Source: Herbaspirillum robiniae (GTDB lineage Bacteria; Pseudomonadota; Gammaproteobacteria; Burkholderiales; Burkholderiaceae_D). Taken from it: a DNA stretch of 64,000 nt. The stretch covers positions 62,001 to 126,000 of the forward strand of contig NZ_NJGU01000008.1 in the NCBI RefSeq assembly GCF_002213415.1. The letters run 5' to 3'. Made by a program: the position numbers and the translations under genes. The notes beneath the pieces were generated by a model. It made no database searches and had not been told where the DNA came from. It saw only the letters and a program-made list of their open reading frames with translations. This document shows, piece after piece, positions 30,698 to 43,468 of the stretch. Each line of letters opens with the position of its first letter. Position 1 is the first letter of the stretch.

Positions 30698-31510
30698 TCA
30701 ATCGAACTTGAGCTTCTTCAACTCCGGCTTCGGGTCCGGATACTTCAGCTTCAGTTTCTGCAGCGCCTCCAGCACGACATTGGCCACCACCAGGTTGCGA
30801 TGCGGCTTGGAATCGGCCGGCACCACGTACCAGGGCGCATGCGCCGTGCTGGTCGCCTGCAGCGCGTTCTGGTAGACCTGCTGGTAGGCGTCCCAGTACT
30901 TGCGCTCGGCCAGGTCCTGCGGGTCGAATTTCCAGTGCTTGTCGGGATCGTCGATGCGCGACTGCAGCCGCGCCTTCTGCTCGTCCTTCGAGATGTGCAG
31001 GAAGAACTTCAGGATCACCGTGCCGGTCTCGGCCAGCATGCGTTCGAAATCGTTGATCTGGCGGTAGCGGCGCTTGCACTCCTTGTCGTCGATCCAGTCG
31101 TGGACGCGGGTGATCAGCACGTCCTCGTAGTGGCTGCGGTTGAACACCGCGATCTCGCCCGCCTGTGGCACCTGCTGGTGAATGCGCCACAGATAGTCGT
31201 GCGACAGTTCGATGGCGGTCGGCGCCTTGAAATTGGCGATGCGGATGCCCTGCGGATTCACGCCGGCAAACACATCGTTGACGGTACCGTCCTTGCCGCT
31301 GGTGTCCATCCCCTGCAGGATCACCAGCAGCTTGTGCTTGCGGCCGGCGTAGAGCATCTGTTGCTGCTCGCCGATGGCCGCGGCCAGGCGCGCAGCCTCG
31401 GCGCGGTCCTTGTCCTTGTCGCCCTGCGACAGCGGCTTTTGCGTGGCGCCCTCATCCTTGACGAGGGTCTTCGGTCCGACGATGAATTGCGGGGCGATCT
31501 TCTTTGCCAT
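30698..31510 (-). CDS. ppk2: Polyphosphate kinase 2 family protein
   Basis: 270 aa PPK2 domain protein. Walker A GMDTSGKDGT at residues 67-76 and the Walker-B-like/lid segment FNRSHYEDVL are intact; the protein also has the WRIHQQVP block. PPK2 enzymes transfer phosphate between polyphosphate and nucleoside mono- or diphosphates; this single-domain form with an N-terminal extension fits the polyphosphate:nucleotide phosphotransferase group. Which nucleotide is used cannot be told. A CoA-binding protein gene lies 59 bp upstream on the same strand. Confidence 0.92.
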   Translation of the reverse strand: MAKKIAPQFIVGPKTLVKDEGATQKPLSQGDKDKDRAEAARLAAAIGEQQQMLYAGRKHKLLVILQGMDTSGKDGTVNDVFAGVNPQGIRIANFKAPTAIELSHDYLWRIHQQVPQAGEIAVFNRSHYEDVLITRVHDWIDDKECKRRYRQINDFERMLAETGTVILKFFLHISKDEQKARLQSRIDDPDKHWKFDPQDLAERKYWDAYQQVYQNALQATSTAHAPWYVVPADSKPHRNLVVANVVLEALQKLKLKYPDPKPELKKLKFD

Positions 31511-31569
31511 GGTGTCTCTCGTGGTGTTGTTGTCGTGGATGTCTCACCGGCAGCTGGCTGCCGCGGCGC

Positions 31570-32040
31570 TCAGAGCACGCCGAGGAAATTGCCCATACGG
31601 TGCTCGATCTTGATGCACTTGTCCATGATCACCTTCAAGCCGGCCGCGCGCGCTTTGGCCGCGGCTTCGTCGTGGAATATCTCCAGCTGCATCCACACGC
31701 ATTCGGCGCCGATGGCGATGGCGTCGTCGACCACCGGCGGGATGTCGGACGATTTGCGGAAGCAGTCGACGATGGAGATGCGCAGCCCCTCCTGCGCAAG
31801 CGCTGCATTGGCCTCCTGCAGCGTGGCGTGGCAATGCTCGCCGAGGATGGTCTGGCCCGCGTACATGGGATTGACCGCGACGATGCGGTAGCCGGCCGCC
31901 TGCATGTAGGCGGCGACGTCGTAGCTGGCGCGCTCGGGACGATTGGACAGCCCGACCACGGCGATCACCGGCTTGCCGCCGGCGCGGGGTGAAACCTGCT
32001 GGTTGCTGACGGTGCTGGCAGTGCTGGCGGATGGCGTCAT
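31570..32040 (-). CDS. CoA-binding domain protein
   Basis: 156 aa from the ATG at 32040 (AGGAGA 7 bases upstream). Rossmann-type CoA_binding fold as in YccU: IAVVGLSNRPERASYDVAAYM near residue 25, VNPMYAG, VDCFRKSSDIPPVVDDAI and the C-terminal MDKCIKIEH. The Cys in DKC is typical of the family. Such proteins bind CoA or are succinyl-CoA-synthetase-like stand-alone domains of unknown role. Probably co-transcribed with ppk2. Confidence 0.88.
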   Translation of the reverse strand: MTPSASTASTVSNQQVSPRAGGKPVIAVVGLSNRPERASYDVAAYMQAAGYRIVAVNPMYAGQTILGEHCHATLQEANAALAQEGLRISIVDCFRKSSDIPPVVDDAIAIGAECVWMQLEIFHDEAAAKARAAGLKVIMDKCIKIEHRMGNFLGVL

Positions 32041-32281
32041 CCGGGTTCTCCTGTGGGGTTCCGGCCTCGCGCGCCGGGGGGACGCATGTTGACCGATATT
32101 ATCTAAAGGATTTGCGCGCGGCGATTTGGTTCGCCGCATGGGCGTATTCCCGCGTGACTTCACGATGTCGCCGGATCGCAGAACGGCGGGTGACCCGGCT
32201 CACGGCGCAGCGCATGGGAGCACTTTATCCGAAAGCGGGATCGCCGACAGGAAGCACCCCGCAACGAACGGCCCGCCAATG
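32041..32281. other. Intergenic region between the atp operon and the CoA-binding gene
   Basis: About 240 bases without a credible gene or clear motif. It must hold the promoter for the CoA-binding/ppk2 pair; no consensus hexamers are obvious. Confidence 0.4.
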
Positions 32282-32303
32282 AAAAAAGGCAGCCGAGGCT
32301 GCC
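32282..32303 (-). terminator. Terminator of the atp operon
   Basis: On the minus strand GGCAGCC and GGCTGCC form a 7-bp stem with a 2-nt centre, extended by A:T pairs, followed by six T. It is 52 bp after the atpC stop. Confidence 0.88.
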
Positions 32304-32354
32304 TTTCTTGATCTGTTGCTTTGCCTGCCGCGCAAACGGAGGCACGCCGACGAA

Positions 32355-32777
32355 TCAGCGCTTCTGACGCAACTTCTGGATCGCTGCCAGCTGTGCCACG
32401 GCCGCGGCCAGTTCGGCCTGGGCTGCGGCGTAGTCGATCTTGGAATCGCGATTGGCCAGCGCTTCTTCCGCCAGTTTCTTCGCTTCAGCCGCCTTGGCTT
32501 CATCCAGATCGGCACCGCGGATCGCGGTGTCGGCCAGCACGGTCACGGCGTCCGGCTGAACTTCCAGCAGGCCGCCCGCCACGAACACGAACTCGTCAGT
32601 CGCCTGACCCGGCACCTTGATACGGACGGCACCCGGCTTGATGCGCGTGATCAGCGGCGTGTGGCGGGGATAGATACCCAGCTCGCCCGCTTCACCCGGC
32701 AACGCGACGAATTCAGCCTCGCCGGAGAAGATCGCCTCTTCCGCCGAAACCACGTCCACTTGAATAGTATGTGCCAT
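32355..32777 (-). CDS. atpC: F1 ATP synthase epsilon subunit
   Basis: 140 aa from the ATG at 32777 ([14 protein letters not shown]). N-terminal beta-barrel with [30 protein letters not shown], and a C-terminal helical pair rich in Ala. Part of the central stalk; inhibits ATP hydrolysis. Last gene of the minus-strand atp operon, 71 bp after atpD. Confidence 0.97.
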   Translation of the reverse strand: MAHTIQVDVVSAEEAIFSGEAEFVALPGEAGELGIYPRHTPLITRIKPGAVRIKVPGQATDEFVFVAGGLLEVQPDAVTVLADTAIRGADLDEAKAAEAKKLAEEALANRDSKIDYAAAQAELAAAVAQLAAIQKLRQKR

Positions 32778-32848
32778 GTCGTTTCCTAGTCGATTGACCG
32801 CCTCCGGCATATCAATGCACGGAGGCGGCGCCGAAAATCAATGAATGC

Positions 32849-34273
<1,425 letters not shown>

Positions 34274-34311
34274 TTAAATTCTGTTTCGCATCGCTGCGTT
34301 ACGTCAGATGA

Positions 34312-35184
34312 TCAGCCGACCGCGGCCGCACCGGCCACGATTTCCGACAGCTCTTTGGTAATCGCTGCCTGGCGGGTCTTGTTGTAGACCAGCTTGAGCT
34401 CGCCGATCACGCTACCAGCGTTGTCGCTTGCCGCCTTCATCGCCACCATGCGCGCCGATTGCTCGGACGCCATGTTTTCTGCGACGGCTTGATAGATCAG
34501 TGCTTCGACGTAACGCACCAGCAGTTCGTCCACCACGGATTGCACATCGGGCTCGTAGATGTAGTCCCAGGAGTGCGCACCCTCGTCAGCTTTCAGCTTG
34601 TCGCTGGACAGCGGCAGCAGTTGCTGCAGGGTGGCTTCCTGCTTCATCGTGTTGATGAACTTGGTGTACACCAGGTACACCGCGTCCAGCTTGCCTTCCT
34701 GGTAAGCGTCGAGCAGCACCTTGACGGGGCCGATCAGCTTTTCCAGGTGAGGCGTATCGCCCAATTGCGTCACGTTGGCGGCAACGCGTGCGCCGATACG
34801 ATTCAGAAAACCCAGACCCTTGTTGCCAATGGCAACGGATTCGATCGCCAGCCCCTGGCTCTCCAGTTCGCGCATCTTCGCTGTCACCAGCCGCAGCGAG
34901 TTGGTGTTCATGCCACCGCACAGACCCTTGTCGGTCGTCACGATGATGAAACCAACACGCTTGGCCGTATCCTGCTTGACCATGAAGGGGTGCACGTATT
35001 CCGGATTGGCCTGCGACAGGTTGGCCGCAATGTTGCGGATCTTGTCGCTGTACGGGCGGGCTGCGTGCATCCGATCCTGCGCCTTGCGCATTTTGGATGC
35101 CGCGACCATTTCCATCGCCTTGGTGATCTTCTTCGTATTTTCTACGCTCTTGATCTTGCCACGTATCTCTTTACCTGTAGCCAT
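34312..35184 (-). CDS. atpG: F1 ATP synthase gamma subunit
   Basis: 290 aa. Rotor shaft of F1. Family N-terminus [28 protein letters not shown] and the C-terminal coiled-coil region with [12 protein letters not shown] are present, as is the central [10 protein letters not shown] motif. Lies between atpA and atpD. Confidence 0.98.
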   Translation of the reverse strand: MATGKEIRGKIKSVENTKKITKAMEMVAASKMRKAQDRMHAARPYSDKIRNIAANLSQANPEYVHPFMVKQDTAKRVGFIIVTTDKGLCGGMNTNSLRLVTAKMRELESQGLAIESVAIGNKGLGFLNRIGARVAANVTQLGDTPHLEKLIGPVKVLLDAYQEGKLDAVYLVYTKFINTMKQEATLQQLLPLSSDKLKADEGAHSWDYIYEPDVQSVVDELLVRYVEALIYQAVAENMASEQSARMVAMKAASDNAGSVIGELKLVYNKTRQAAITKELSEIVAGAAAVG

Positions 35185-35214
35185 GAGTAAGACTCCTTAT
35201 AGCTTCAGTAAAAA

Positions 35215-36756
35215 TTAGTACGCGCCGGATTTCTTGAAGTCAGCGATGGCGGCTGCCAGTGCTGCTTCAGCATCCTTATCCAGTTGCTTGGTGTCTTCGA
35301 TCTTCTTCAACAGGTCGGCGTGGCTGGTCTTCACGAAGTTGTGCAGACCGGCTTCGAAGGCCAGGATCTTCTTCACTTCGATGTCGTCCATGTAGCCCTT
35401 GTTCACGGCGAACAGGGTCACGGCCATGATGGAGATCGATTGCGGAGCGTACTGCGACTGCTTCAGCAGTTCGGTCACGCGTGCGCCACGATCCAGTTGC
35501 TTGCGGGTTGCCGCATCCAGGTCCGAAGCGAACTGCGCGAAGGCTGCCAGTTCACGGTACTGTGCCAGGTCGGTACGGATACCGCCGGACAGGCCCTTGA
35601 TGACCTTGGTCTGGGCAGCGCCACCGACGCGCGACACCGAGATACCGGCGTTGATCGCAGGACGGATACCGGCGTTGAACAGCGAAGTTTCCAGGAAGAT
35701 CTGGCCGTCGGTGATCGAGATCACGTTGGTCGGAACGAAGGCGGACACGTCGCCGGCTTGCGTTTCGATGATCGGCAGCGCGGTCAGCGAACCGGTCTTG
35801 CCGGTGACTTCGCCGTTGGTGAACTTCTCGACGTAGTCGGCGTTCACGCGGGCAGCACGTTCCAGCAGGCGGCTGTGCAGGTAGAACACGTCGCCAGGAT
35901 AAGCTTCGCGGCCCGGCGGACGGCGCAGCAGCAGCGAGACCTGACGGTAAGCGACGGCTTGCTTGGACAGATCGTCATACACGATCAGGGCGTCTTGACC
36001 GCGATCGCGGAAGTATTCGCCCATGGTGCAACCCGAATAAGCCGAGACGTATTGCATCGCTGCCGATTCGGAAGCGGTTGCCGCCACGACGATGGTGTAC
36101 TCCATCGCGCCGTGCTCTTCCAGCGCGCGCACCACGTTCTTGACCGAGGAAGCCTTCTGGCCGATCGCGACGTAGATGCAGGTCATGTTCTGACCCTTTT
36201 GATTGATGATGGCGTCGATCGCAACAGCGGTCTTGCCGGTCTGGCGGTCGCCGATGATCAGCTCACGCTGGCCGCGGCCAACGGGGACCATCGAGTCGAT
36301 CGACTTCAGGCCGGTTTGCATCGGCTGCGAAACCGATTCACGGGCGATAACGCCCGGCGCGATCTTTTCGATCGGAGCGGTCAGCTTGGCGTTGATCGGG
36401 CCCTTGCCGTCGATCGGCTGACCCAGGGCGTTGACCACACGGCCGCGCAGTTCGGGGCCGATCGGCACTTCCAGGATACGGCCGGTGCACTTGACGGTGT
36501 CACCTTCGGAAATGTGTTCGTACTCGCCCAGGATAACGGCGCCGACCGAGTCGCGCTCCAGGTTCAGCGCCAGGCCGAAGGTGTTACCCGGGAATTCCAG
36601 CATCTCACCTTGCATCACGTCGGACAGACCATGGATACGGCAGATACCGTCGGACACGGAAATGACCGTGCCTTGATTGCGAATCTCAGCGGAATCGCCA
36701 AGGCCTTGGATCCGGCTCTTGATCAGCTCGCTGATTTCAGATGCGTTGAGTTGCAT
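35215..36756 (-). CDS. atpA: F1 ATP synthase alpha subunit
   Basis: 513 aa, the typical length. Non-catalytic nucleotide-binding subunit; Walker [10 protein letters not shown], and the signature with [14 protein letters not shown] are intact. Lies 45 bp after atpH. Confidence 0.99.
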   Translation of the reverse strand: MQLNASEISELIKSRIQGLGDSAEIRNQGTVISVSDGICRIHGLSDVMQGEMLEFPGNTFGLALNLERDSVGAVILGEYEHISEGDTVKCTGRILEVPIGPELRGRVVNALGQPIDGKGPINAKLTAPIEKIAPGVIARESVSQPMQTGLKSIDSMVPVGRGQRELIIGDRQTGKTAVAIDAIINQKGQNMTCIYVAIGQKASSVKNVVRALEEHGAMEYTIVVAATASESAAMQYVSAYSGCTMGEYFRDRGQDALIVYDDLSKQAVAYRQVSLLLRRPPGREAYPGDVFYLHSRLLERAARVNADYVEKFTNGEVTGKTGSLTALPIIETQAGDVSAFVPTNVISITDGQIFLETSLFNAGIRPAINAGISVSRVGGAAQTKVIKGLSGGIRTDLAQYRELAAFAQFASDLDAATRKQLDRGARVTELLKQSQYAPQSISIMAVTLFAVNKGYMDDIEVKKILAFEAGLHNFVKTSHADLLKKIEDTKQLDKDAEAALAAAIADFKKSGAY

Positions 36757-36801
36757 ACTAACTCCTAAAAATTGTTCTTTCGCTTAGCCAGGCTCGGGCA
36801 A

Positions 36802-37335
36802 TTACGCGGCCAGAGCAGCATGCAGCTGCTGCAGTTTCGCGCGCACGGAGGTATCGAACACTTCGTCGCCGACCACGACACGCACGCCGCCGATCAGGCT
36901 GTCGTCCACCGTCACCGAAGGGTTCAGCTTGCGGCCGAACTTCTTCTCCAGCGAGGAGACCACATCCTTGACCTGCGCATCGCTCAGCGCGAAGGCGCTG
37001 GTGATGTACGCGTCTGCCGAACCTTCCTGGGCGTTCTTGAGCTCATGGAACTGTTCGGCGATCTGCGGCAGCAGGACCAGGCGGCCGTTGTCGATCAGCG
37101 TCTTGACGAAATTCTGCGCCTCGACGGAGAGCGGGGTCTTCACGGCTGCGGTAAACACTTCGACCAGCTTGGCGTGCGAAACGGAAGGATTGTGCGCGAG
37201 ATCTTTGAGCTCGGGATGCGCTGCCACCTGGGCCATCTCGGTGATGAGATCGGACCAGGCTGCCAGGCTGCCTGCCTTGGCCACACGGAACAGGGCTTCA
37301 GCGTAAGGGCGAGCGATCGTTACGAGTTCGGCCAT
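36802..37335 (-). CDS. atpH: ATP synthase delta subunit
   Basis: 177 aa OSCP/delta family. N-terminal six-helix domain starts [13 protein letters not shown]-terminal [26 protein letters not shown] is the family signature. Connects the peripheral stalk to F1. One base separates its ATG from the atpF stop, indicating coupling. Confidence 0.97.
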   Translation of the reverse strand: MAELVTIARPYAEALFRVAKAGSLAAWSDLITEMAQVAAHPELKDLAHNPSVSHAKLVEVFTAAVKTPLSVEAQNFVKTLIDNGRLVLLPQIAEQFHELKNAQEGSADAYITSAFALSDAQVKDVVSSLEKKFGRKLNPSVTVDDSLIGGVRVVVGDEVFDTSVRAKLQQLHAALAA

Positions 37336-37336
37336 A

Positions 37337-37807
37337 TTACAGCTCTGTCTTCAGTTGGTTCAGCAGGTCGGCGTGCGCAGCGGCGTTCACTTCGCGCTTG
37401 AGGATCTGTTCCGCGCCCTTGACTGCCAGCGTAGCGACTTCGCCGCGCAGTTCTTCGCGCGCCTTGTTCACTTGCTGTTCAGCGTCGGCACGGGCAGCGG
37501 CGACGATGCGGGCAGCCTCGTCGGCAGCCGTCTTCTTCGCCTCTTCGATGATCAGCTGAGCGCGCTTTTCGGCGTCGCCGATACGCTTCTGGCCTTCATC
37601 GCGAGCCGTTGCCAGTTCGCCCTGGATGCGCTTTTCGGCGGCGGCCAGATCGGCCTTGCCGCGGTCGGCAGCTGCCAGACCGTCCGCAATCTTCTTGGCG
37701 CGTTCGTCGAGCGCCTTGATCAACGGCGGCCACACGAATTTCATCGTGAAGCCGGCGAGGATGAAGAAGACCACGAACTGCGCAATCAATGTTGCATTTA
37801 AGTTCAC
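37337..37807 (-). CDS. atpF: Fo ATP synthase b subunit
   Basis: 156 aa. One N-terminal membrane helix (about 5-27) followed by a long charged Ala/Lys/Glu-rich helix that forms the peripheral stalk dimer. The [21 protein letters not shown] block is typical. Between atpE and atpH. Confidence 0.97.
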   Translation of the reverse strand: MNLNATLIAQFVVFFILAGFTMKFVWPPLIKALDERAKKIADGLAAADRGKADLAAAEKRIQGELATARDEGQKRIGDAEKRAQLIIEEAKKTAADEAARIVAAARADAEQQVNKAREELRGEVATLAVKGAEQILKREVNAAAHADLLNQLKTEL

Positions 37808-37881
37808 GGTAATTCCCTTCTCATAATAACAAGTGCCGGAACCAATCGTCCGGCAGGTGAGAGTCGGCTATGAAGCCCGAA

Positions 37882-38136
<255 letters not shown>

Positions 38137-38205
38137 TTAGAAAAGTTAAGTTAATACAAAAAATCAAAAAACAAACTGAAAAAACAGGTACTGCAAGCCT
38201 TGTTG

Positions 38206-39401
<1,196 letters not shown>

Positions 39402-39432
39402 TACGAGCGTACGGCAGCTTAAAAGCCCGGCG

Positions 39433-39462
39433 ATTATAAAGGTTCGTTTTCCGGTTCGTCAA
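39433..39462 (-). promoter_or_regulatory. Sigma70-type promoter of the atp operon
   Basis: On the minus strand TTGACG (39457-39462) and a perfect TATAAT (39433-39438) are 18 bases apart. The -10 box lies 31 bp before the atpI ATG, so transcription would start about 25 bp upstream of it. Confidence 0.7.
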
Positions 39463-40178
39463 ACCTTTTACAGCCAGATCGCTGCGTTATCTCAGCCATT
39501 TATAGGTGAGATGTGGCAAATAGTCTGCGACTTCGATTTTCCGCATTGCAGCAAACCAAATCCGGCTTGCCCGCATCGGAATGCGGCACGGGGAAAGCGA
39601 GGCCATGGCGTGTTTCTCACCCGGCGCGCACCTGCCGCCGCCGCACTTCCGCCGTCCGGGAATGTAGCCCCGGCACCGGGCCGGATCCGCAAACAGCGCC
39701 CAATTTAATCAATATCCGGACGACGCGCCAGAGAAAAATCGAGCAAATTCAATGATTTACAGCCCTCGATCAGGCGCTCGCAATCGTTCAAATGCGTTTC
39801 TTACAAGCCGTCAGGAAAACCGGAGTCATCAGACGACCTAGCTCGCTTTTTCGGCGAATCATGCTGCAGCACAGCGTAGCCGGCACGCCGCGGCCGCATC
39901 TTAATAGGGAGCCCGCGCCCATGTCGTAGAAATACGGCATTCGCGAACGCAGGGCGCCATGCACTCCTCTCGCCTTGCGGGCGCAAGCCTTGATGTCGCG
40001 CAAAGCGGCGCATGCTGCACGGCGGCATCATCACTCCCTTGTACGGAAGGCACTTTGTCCCGCGCGATGCGCAGGCGGATTGTCGACGTCGGAAAGATTT
40101 GTATTGCCGCGACGAAGAGAAACGAATCCGGCATGCAGCCTGCAAACCGGATTATTCTTTATCTGCGCGGGGGGATGG
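39463..40178. other. Gene-free region between the atp promoter and tRNA-Arg
   Basis: About 700 bases with only short, unconvincing open frames on both strands. No repeats, integrase, transposase or recognisable small RNA was seen. Composition is somewhat lower in GC than neighbouring genes. Confidence 0.5.
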
Positions 40179-40254
40179 TGGCGCGGCTGGCGGGGATCGA
40201 ACCCACGACCCTTGGCTTCGGAGGCCAATACTCTATCCACTGAGCTACAGCCGC
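40179..40254 (-). tRNA. tRNA-Arg (anticodon CCG)
   Basis: 76 nt on the minus strand. Acceptor stem GCGGCTG pairs with CAGCCGC, then G and an encoded CCA. The D arm has AGCTCAGTGGATAGAGT, the anticodon stem TTGGC/GCCAA encloses the loop CTCCGAA with anticodon CCG, and the T arm contains GGGTTCGATCCC. Reads the arginine codon CGG, common in this GC-rich genome. Confidence 0.97.
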
Positions 40255-40356
40255 ATCATGGGGGTAACCCCAAGGAGGCCTGAAGGATACCGGTTTTCCC
40301 TTGGGCCGTCCATGCTGACGGGGAGTTTTTCCGTGTCAAACGGAAAGCATTGTGAC

Positions 40357-40362
40357 TATAAT
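40357..40362 (+). promoter_or_regulatory. -10 box candidate for the cytochrome c5 gene
   Basis: A perfect TATAAT lies 125 bp before the cytochrome gene; the hexamer 17 bases upstream (TGTCAA) is a poor -35. Confidence 0.35.
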
Positions 40363-40487
40363 CAAGAGTTCGGCGAGAGAGCGCAATGAAAGCCCTGCCT
40401 GATCCTAGTTCCACGCAATGCCAGGCGATACAAAGGGAACCGACGTTTTCCGCCCCAATTTCGAGGAAACATTAAGGAGGGACGCTA

Positions 40488-41069
40488 ATGAGCTCTGCTC
40501 ATCAAGAACACGAGTCGGCAATCAAGACTCCCAAGCAGTTGATCGCAGCAGTCGTCGCAGGTTTTCTGGTTCCCATCGTCTGTATCGTGCTGCTGGTCCA
40601 GTATGTGACCAACGGCCAGAAGACAGGGGCCGGCTCGGATGGACAAACTCCCGAAATGATCGCCGCGCGCATCAAGCCCGTGGCCGACGATGGCTTCACC
40701 TTCCGTGACGCCAACACTCCCAAACAGCTCCAGACCGGCGAAGAAGTCTTCAAGTCCACCTGCGCCGCCTGCCACGCCGCCGGTGTCGCCGGCGCCCCCA
40801 AGGTCGGCGACGAAGCCGCCTGGAAGGCCCGTCTCGCCGAAGGCTACGACACCCTGGTCTCGCACGCCATCAATGGCCTGCGCGCGATGCCCGCCAAGGG
40901 CGGCAACCCTGACCTGGACGATGTCGAGATCCAGCGCACCGTGGTCTACATGGCCAACCAGTCCGGCGCCAAGTTCAAGGAACCGGAAGTCAAGGCGCCA
41001 GCCGCACCTGCCGCAGGCGAAGGCGCCGCAGCGCCGGCCGAAGCCCCCGCTGCCGCACCGGCCAAGTAA
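40488..41069 (+). CDS. Membrane-anchored cytochrome c5 family protein
   Basis: 193 aa with a strong AAGGAGG upstream. Cytoplasmic N-terminus, one membrane anchor (about 17-40), then a periplasmic class-I cytochrome c domain: CAACH at 92-96 binds heme and the Met in RAMPAKGG is the probable sixth ligand. A Pro/Ala-rich tail follows. It resembles the c5-type electron carriers of betaproteobacteria that pass electrons to terminal oxidases. Followed by a terminator shared with the convergent OmpA-like gene. Confidence 0.9.
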   Translation: MSSAHQEHESAIKTPKQLIAAVVAGFLVPIVCIVLLVQYVTNGQKTGAGSDGQTPEMIAARIKPVADDGFTFRDANTPKQLQTGEEVFKSTCAACHAAGVAGAPKVGDEAAWKARLAEGYDTLVSHAINGLRAMPAKGGNPDLDDVEIQRTVVYMANQSGAKFKEPEVKAPAAPAAGEGAAAPAEAPAAAPAK

Positions 41070-41084
41070 GCTCGACGCATCATG

Positions 41085-41114
41085 AAAAAAGCCCCGATTG
41101 TTCGGGGCTTTTTT
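41085..41114. terminator. Bidirectional terminator between cytochrome c5 and ompA-like genes
   Basis: GCCCCGA and TCGGGGC form the stem, flanked by six A on the left and six T on the right, so it works in both directions. Confidence 0.92.
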
Positions 41115-41134
41115 CGTTGTCCGCTCGGGCTTCT

Positions 41135-41860
41135 TCAATAACGCTGCGGAGGCGGTGGCGGCGGGTAGTTGCCCGGCGCGTAGCCGGCCGGCGGCTGCTG
41201 CGGCTGCGCGGCCTGTTGTTCCGCCACGAAGATTTCCACGCGACGGTTCTTGGCGCGATTGGCGTCCGAGGTGTTGGGCACCAGCGGCTCGTGCGAACCG
41301 CGTCCCTGGATGCTGAAGCGACCTGCGGCCACGCCGCGTGTGGTCAGGTAATCGCGCGTGCGCGCGGCGCGCTGGCTCGAGAGCGGATCGTTGATCGCAT
41401 CGCTGCCGGTATTGTCGGTATGGCCGACGATGGTGACCGTGGTGGCGGGGTTTTCCGCCAGCGTCGCGGCGAAGCGGTCCAGCACCGGACGCAGGTCGGG
41501 CTTGATGTCGGCGCGGCCGGTATCGAAGGAAATGTCGCTGGGGATCTCGAGCTTCAGGCGGTTGTCGGCAGTCTGGGTGACCTGCACACCGGTGCCCTGG
41601 GTGGCCTGCTCCATGGCACGTTTCTGGTTTTCCATCCGGTTGGACCAGATGTTGCCGGCCACGGCGCCGATCGCGCCGCCGATGGCCGCGCCGCCCAGCG
41701 CGCGCCCGCCGCCGCCACCGCCGGTGGCGGCCCCGAGGATGCCGCCGATGCCTGCACCGATACCCGCGCCGGTCGCCGTGCCGCGTTGCGTCTGGCTCAT
41801 GTCGGCGCAACCGGAAATGGCCAGCGCCCCGGCCACTGCCACGATCGATAATGTCTTCAT
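41135..41860 (-). CDS. OmpA-family outer-membrane lipoprotein
   Basis: 241 aa. The lipobox ISGC places the lipidated Cys at residue 18. A glycine-zipper region (about 30-70: GAGIGAGIGGILGAATGG) is followed by an OmpA C-terminal peptidoglycan-binding domain (about 105-220) with TVTIVGHTDNTGSD and RAKNRRVEI. Close in design to YiaD. The tail is Pro/Gln-rich. It anchors the outer membrane to peptidoglycan. AAAGGA precedes the ATG. Confidence 0.92.
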   Translation of the reverse strand: MKTLSIVAVAGALAISGCADMSQTQRGTATGAGIGAGIGGILGAATGGGGGGRALGGAAIGGAIGAVAGNIWSNRMENQKRAMEQATQGTGVQVTQTADNRLKLEIPSDISFDTGRADIKPDLRPVLDRFAATLAENPATTVTIVGHTDNTGSDAINDPLSSQRAARTRDYLTTRGVAAGRFSIQGRGSHEPLVPNTSDANRAKNRRVEIFVAEQQAAQPQQPPAGYAPGNYPPPPPPQRY

Positions 41861-41971
41861 GTGATGTCCTTTCTTGCCTTCTCAGCGTTGTTGTACAGGC
41901 CCTGCGGCCGGTCTGATTCAGAGCCTCGCCAAGGCTAATATGTTCCGTCTGCGCCGTGGCATTCTGTAACA

Positions 41972-42008
41972 CAAAAAAACAAAGGCACCCGGAGAACCGG
42001 ATGCCTTT
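41972..42008 (-). terminator. Terminator of the yqj-like cluster
   Basis: On the minus strand AAAGGCA-TCCGG-TTCT-CCGGG-TGCCTTT forms a stem with one imperfection, followed by a T-run (41973-41979). It lies about 60 bp after the last gene of the cluster. A direct repeat TGCCTTTGGAT (42002-42012, 42018-42028) adjoins it. Confidence 0.8.
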
Positions 42009-42066
42009 GGATACCTTTGCCTTTGGATGCTTTTGCGAGAAGGACTGGACGATGTCGCGGGTCGCT

Positions 42067-42504
42067 TTACTCCTCGTGCGGCCCTGTTGCTTCCGGCAGG
42101 CCGGGCCCGGCTTCGCCGGACTGGCCGCCGCGCTGGGTGAAGTAGTAGGCCAGTCCGCCGACCGCCGCAATGATGCCGCCGTACATCAGCGGCTTGCGCA
42201 GCCAGCGGCGCGACAGCAGCGACGCCCCCGTCATCAGCAGCGGCGTCACCGACTGCAGGTTCAGGTTGGCGAAGCTGCCGCCGGCCAGCGACTTGATCGA
42301 TTGCACCGTCTTGCCGCCGCCGACGAAGGACGCGGCGAAATGCCCGACGCGGCTCAAGGCGCCTTTGGCCAGGGATTCGGCGCTCAGGTTTTCACGCACC
42401 ACCTGGCGCGCTTCCATCACGCCCAGGCGATACAACGCGCCCTGCGCCAGCACCTTGCGCTTGCGCTCCTCATGGGTCATGCCGTCATGTGGGTCTGTTT
42501 GCAT
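42067..42504 (-). CDS. Uncharacterised membrane-anchored protein of the YqjD/YqjE cluster
   Basis: 145 aa from the ATG at 42504 (GGGGAGA just upstream). Hydrophilic basic N-terminal half with helical character, then a hydrophobic segment near residues 102-121 (PLMYGGIIAAVGGLAYYF). Not recognised beyond its position: in E. coli yqjK follows yqjD and yqjE in the same way, but the resemblance to YqjK is only in size and context. Probably an inner-membrane protein of the same stationary-phase set. Confidence 0.6.
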   Translation of the reverse strand: MQTDPHDGMTHEERKRKVLAQGALYRLGVMEARQVVRENLSAESLAKGALSRVGHFAASFVGGGKTVQSIKSLAGGSFANLNLQSVTPLLMTGASLLSRRWLRKPLMYGGIIAAVGGLAYYFTQRGGQSGEAGPGLPEATGPHEE

Positions 42505-42538
42505 GCGTCTCCCCAGGATAATCGGTACGCTCACCCGC

Positions 42539-42940
42539 TCAGAGCAGGGCGTCGCGGTCCTTGCGCAACTCGGCCATGGTGGCGGGCAACGACAGCTTGC
42601 CCTGCATCAGCACCGAACGCGCGTAAAACACCAGGGCCACCGTGGCCGCGCTGAAGACGAATCCCAGCAGCGCCAGAATCTTCCAGCCCCAGGTGTCCCA
42701 GGCCAGCAGCACGATCAGCACCGACCAGAAGGCGACCGCGAACCACAGCGCGACCGCCGCCAGCACGAAGATGACAGCGAACCGGACCAGATGGGCGCCG
42801 ATCTCCGACATCTCGAGAGACGCCAGTTCGATGCGGCTGATGATGAGTCCGAGCAGGTTCTTGGCCAGGCCCAGAAGGCCGGCGGTCAGCCCCGGATTGG
42901 CGGGCTGGGCCGGCGGCCCATCCTTGTGCGCGGTCGCCAT
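42539..42940 (-). CDS. YqjE-like phage-holin-family membrane protein
   Basis: 133 aa from the ATG at 42940. Two strong membrane helices (about 50-73 and 78-100) preceded by the amphipathic segment GLLGLAKNLLGLIISRIELASLEMSE, typical of YqjE/holin superfamily III. Located between a DUF883 gene and an uncharacterised gene on the same strand, as in the E. coli yqjDEK cluster. Despite the family name it is chromosomal, with no phage context. Confidence 0.82.
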   Translation of the reverse strand: MATAHKDGPPAQPANPGLTAGLLGLAKNLLGLIISRIELASLEMSEIGAHLVRFAVIFVLAAVALWFAVAFWSVLIVLLAWDTWGWKILALLGFVFSAATVALVFYARSVLMQGKLSLPATMAELRKDRDALL

Positions 42941-42951
42941 CGGCGCGCCGC

Positions 42952-43260
42952 TTACTTGCTGCGACCGATGACCAGGCCGACCAGCAAGCCCAGGCCGGCG
43001 GAGATGGCGACGGCGCGCCACGGGTTTTCATGCACGTAGTCGTCGGTCTTGGCGGCGACTTCCTTGCCCTTTTCGATGGCGGCGGCCTGCGCGCTTTGCG
43101 CGGCTTCGGCGGCGGCCTCCAGCAGGGTCAGGCCCTTGGCGCGCAGTTCATCGGCCTTGTCGCCGGTGGCGGCGGCGGCTTCTGCAAACAATGCCTGGGC
43201 ATCCTTGACGAGAGTCTTCATGTCGTTTCTGACGGTCTTGAGAGCGGCGGATTGGGGCAT
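42952..43260 (-). CDS. DUF883 family protein (YqjD/ElaB type)
   Basis: 102 aa. Long amphipathic helix rich in Ala and Lys, then the DUF883 signature YVHENPWRAVAISAGLGLLVGLVIGRS with a C-terminal membrane anchor. YqjD and ElaB of E. coli bind ribosomes and attach to the inner membrane in stationary phase under RpoS. AGGAG 7 bases before the ATG. First gene of a three-gene cluster. Confidence 0.93.
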   Translation of the reverse strand: MPQSAALKTVRNDMKTLVKDAQALFAEAAAATGDKADELRAKGLTLLEAAAEAAQSAQAAAIEKGKEVAAKTDDYVHENPWRAVAISAGLGLLVGLVIGRSK

Positions 43261-43468
43261 TCGGATTCTCCTTTTTATCCCGGTTAACGAAAAGACAAGA
43301 AACAGCTGGAGCCGTTGCCTGAAAAATCAAGCGCCGGCTCCAGCCGATTTTACAGAGGCCGCCGCTGGGCGGGTAAGCAAAGCGGGGCAATATTGCGGCA
43401 ACGCAAAGAAAGTTCGATGGCCTGTTCCGCCATTAGTTTCCGTCAATTGCGTTGCGCGCAGGCCCTGG

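Noticed and set aside
39959-40389. Small open frames overlapping the tRNA-Arg gene
   Set aside because: They read through the tRNA on the opposite strand and have no ribosome site or family match.
42539-42940. Holin-family protein as sign of a prophage
   Set aside because: The gene is a YqjE-type chromosomal protein in a yqjDEK-like cluster; no other phage genes are nearby.
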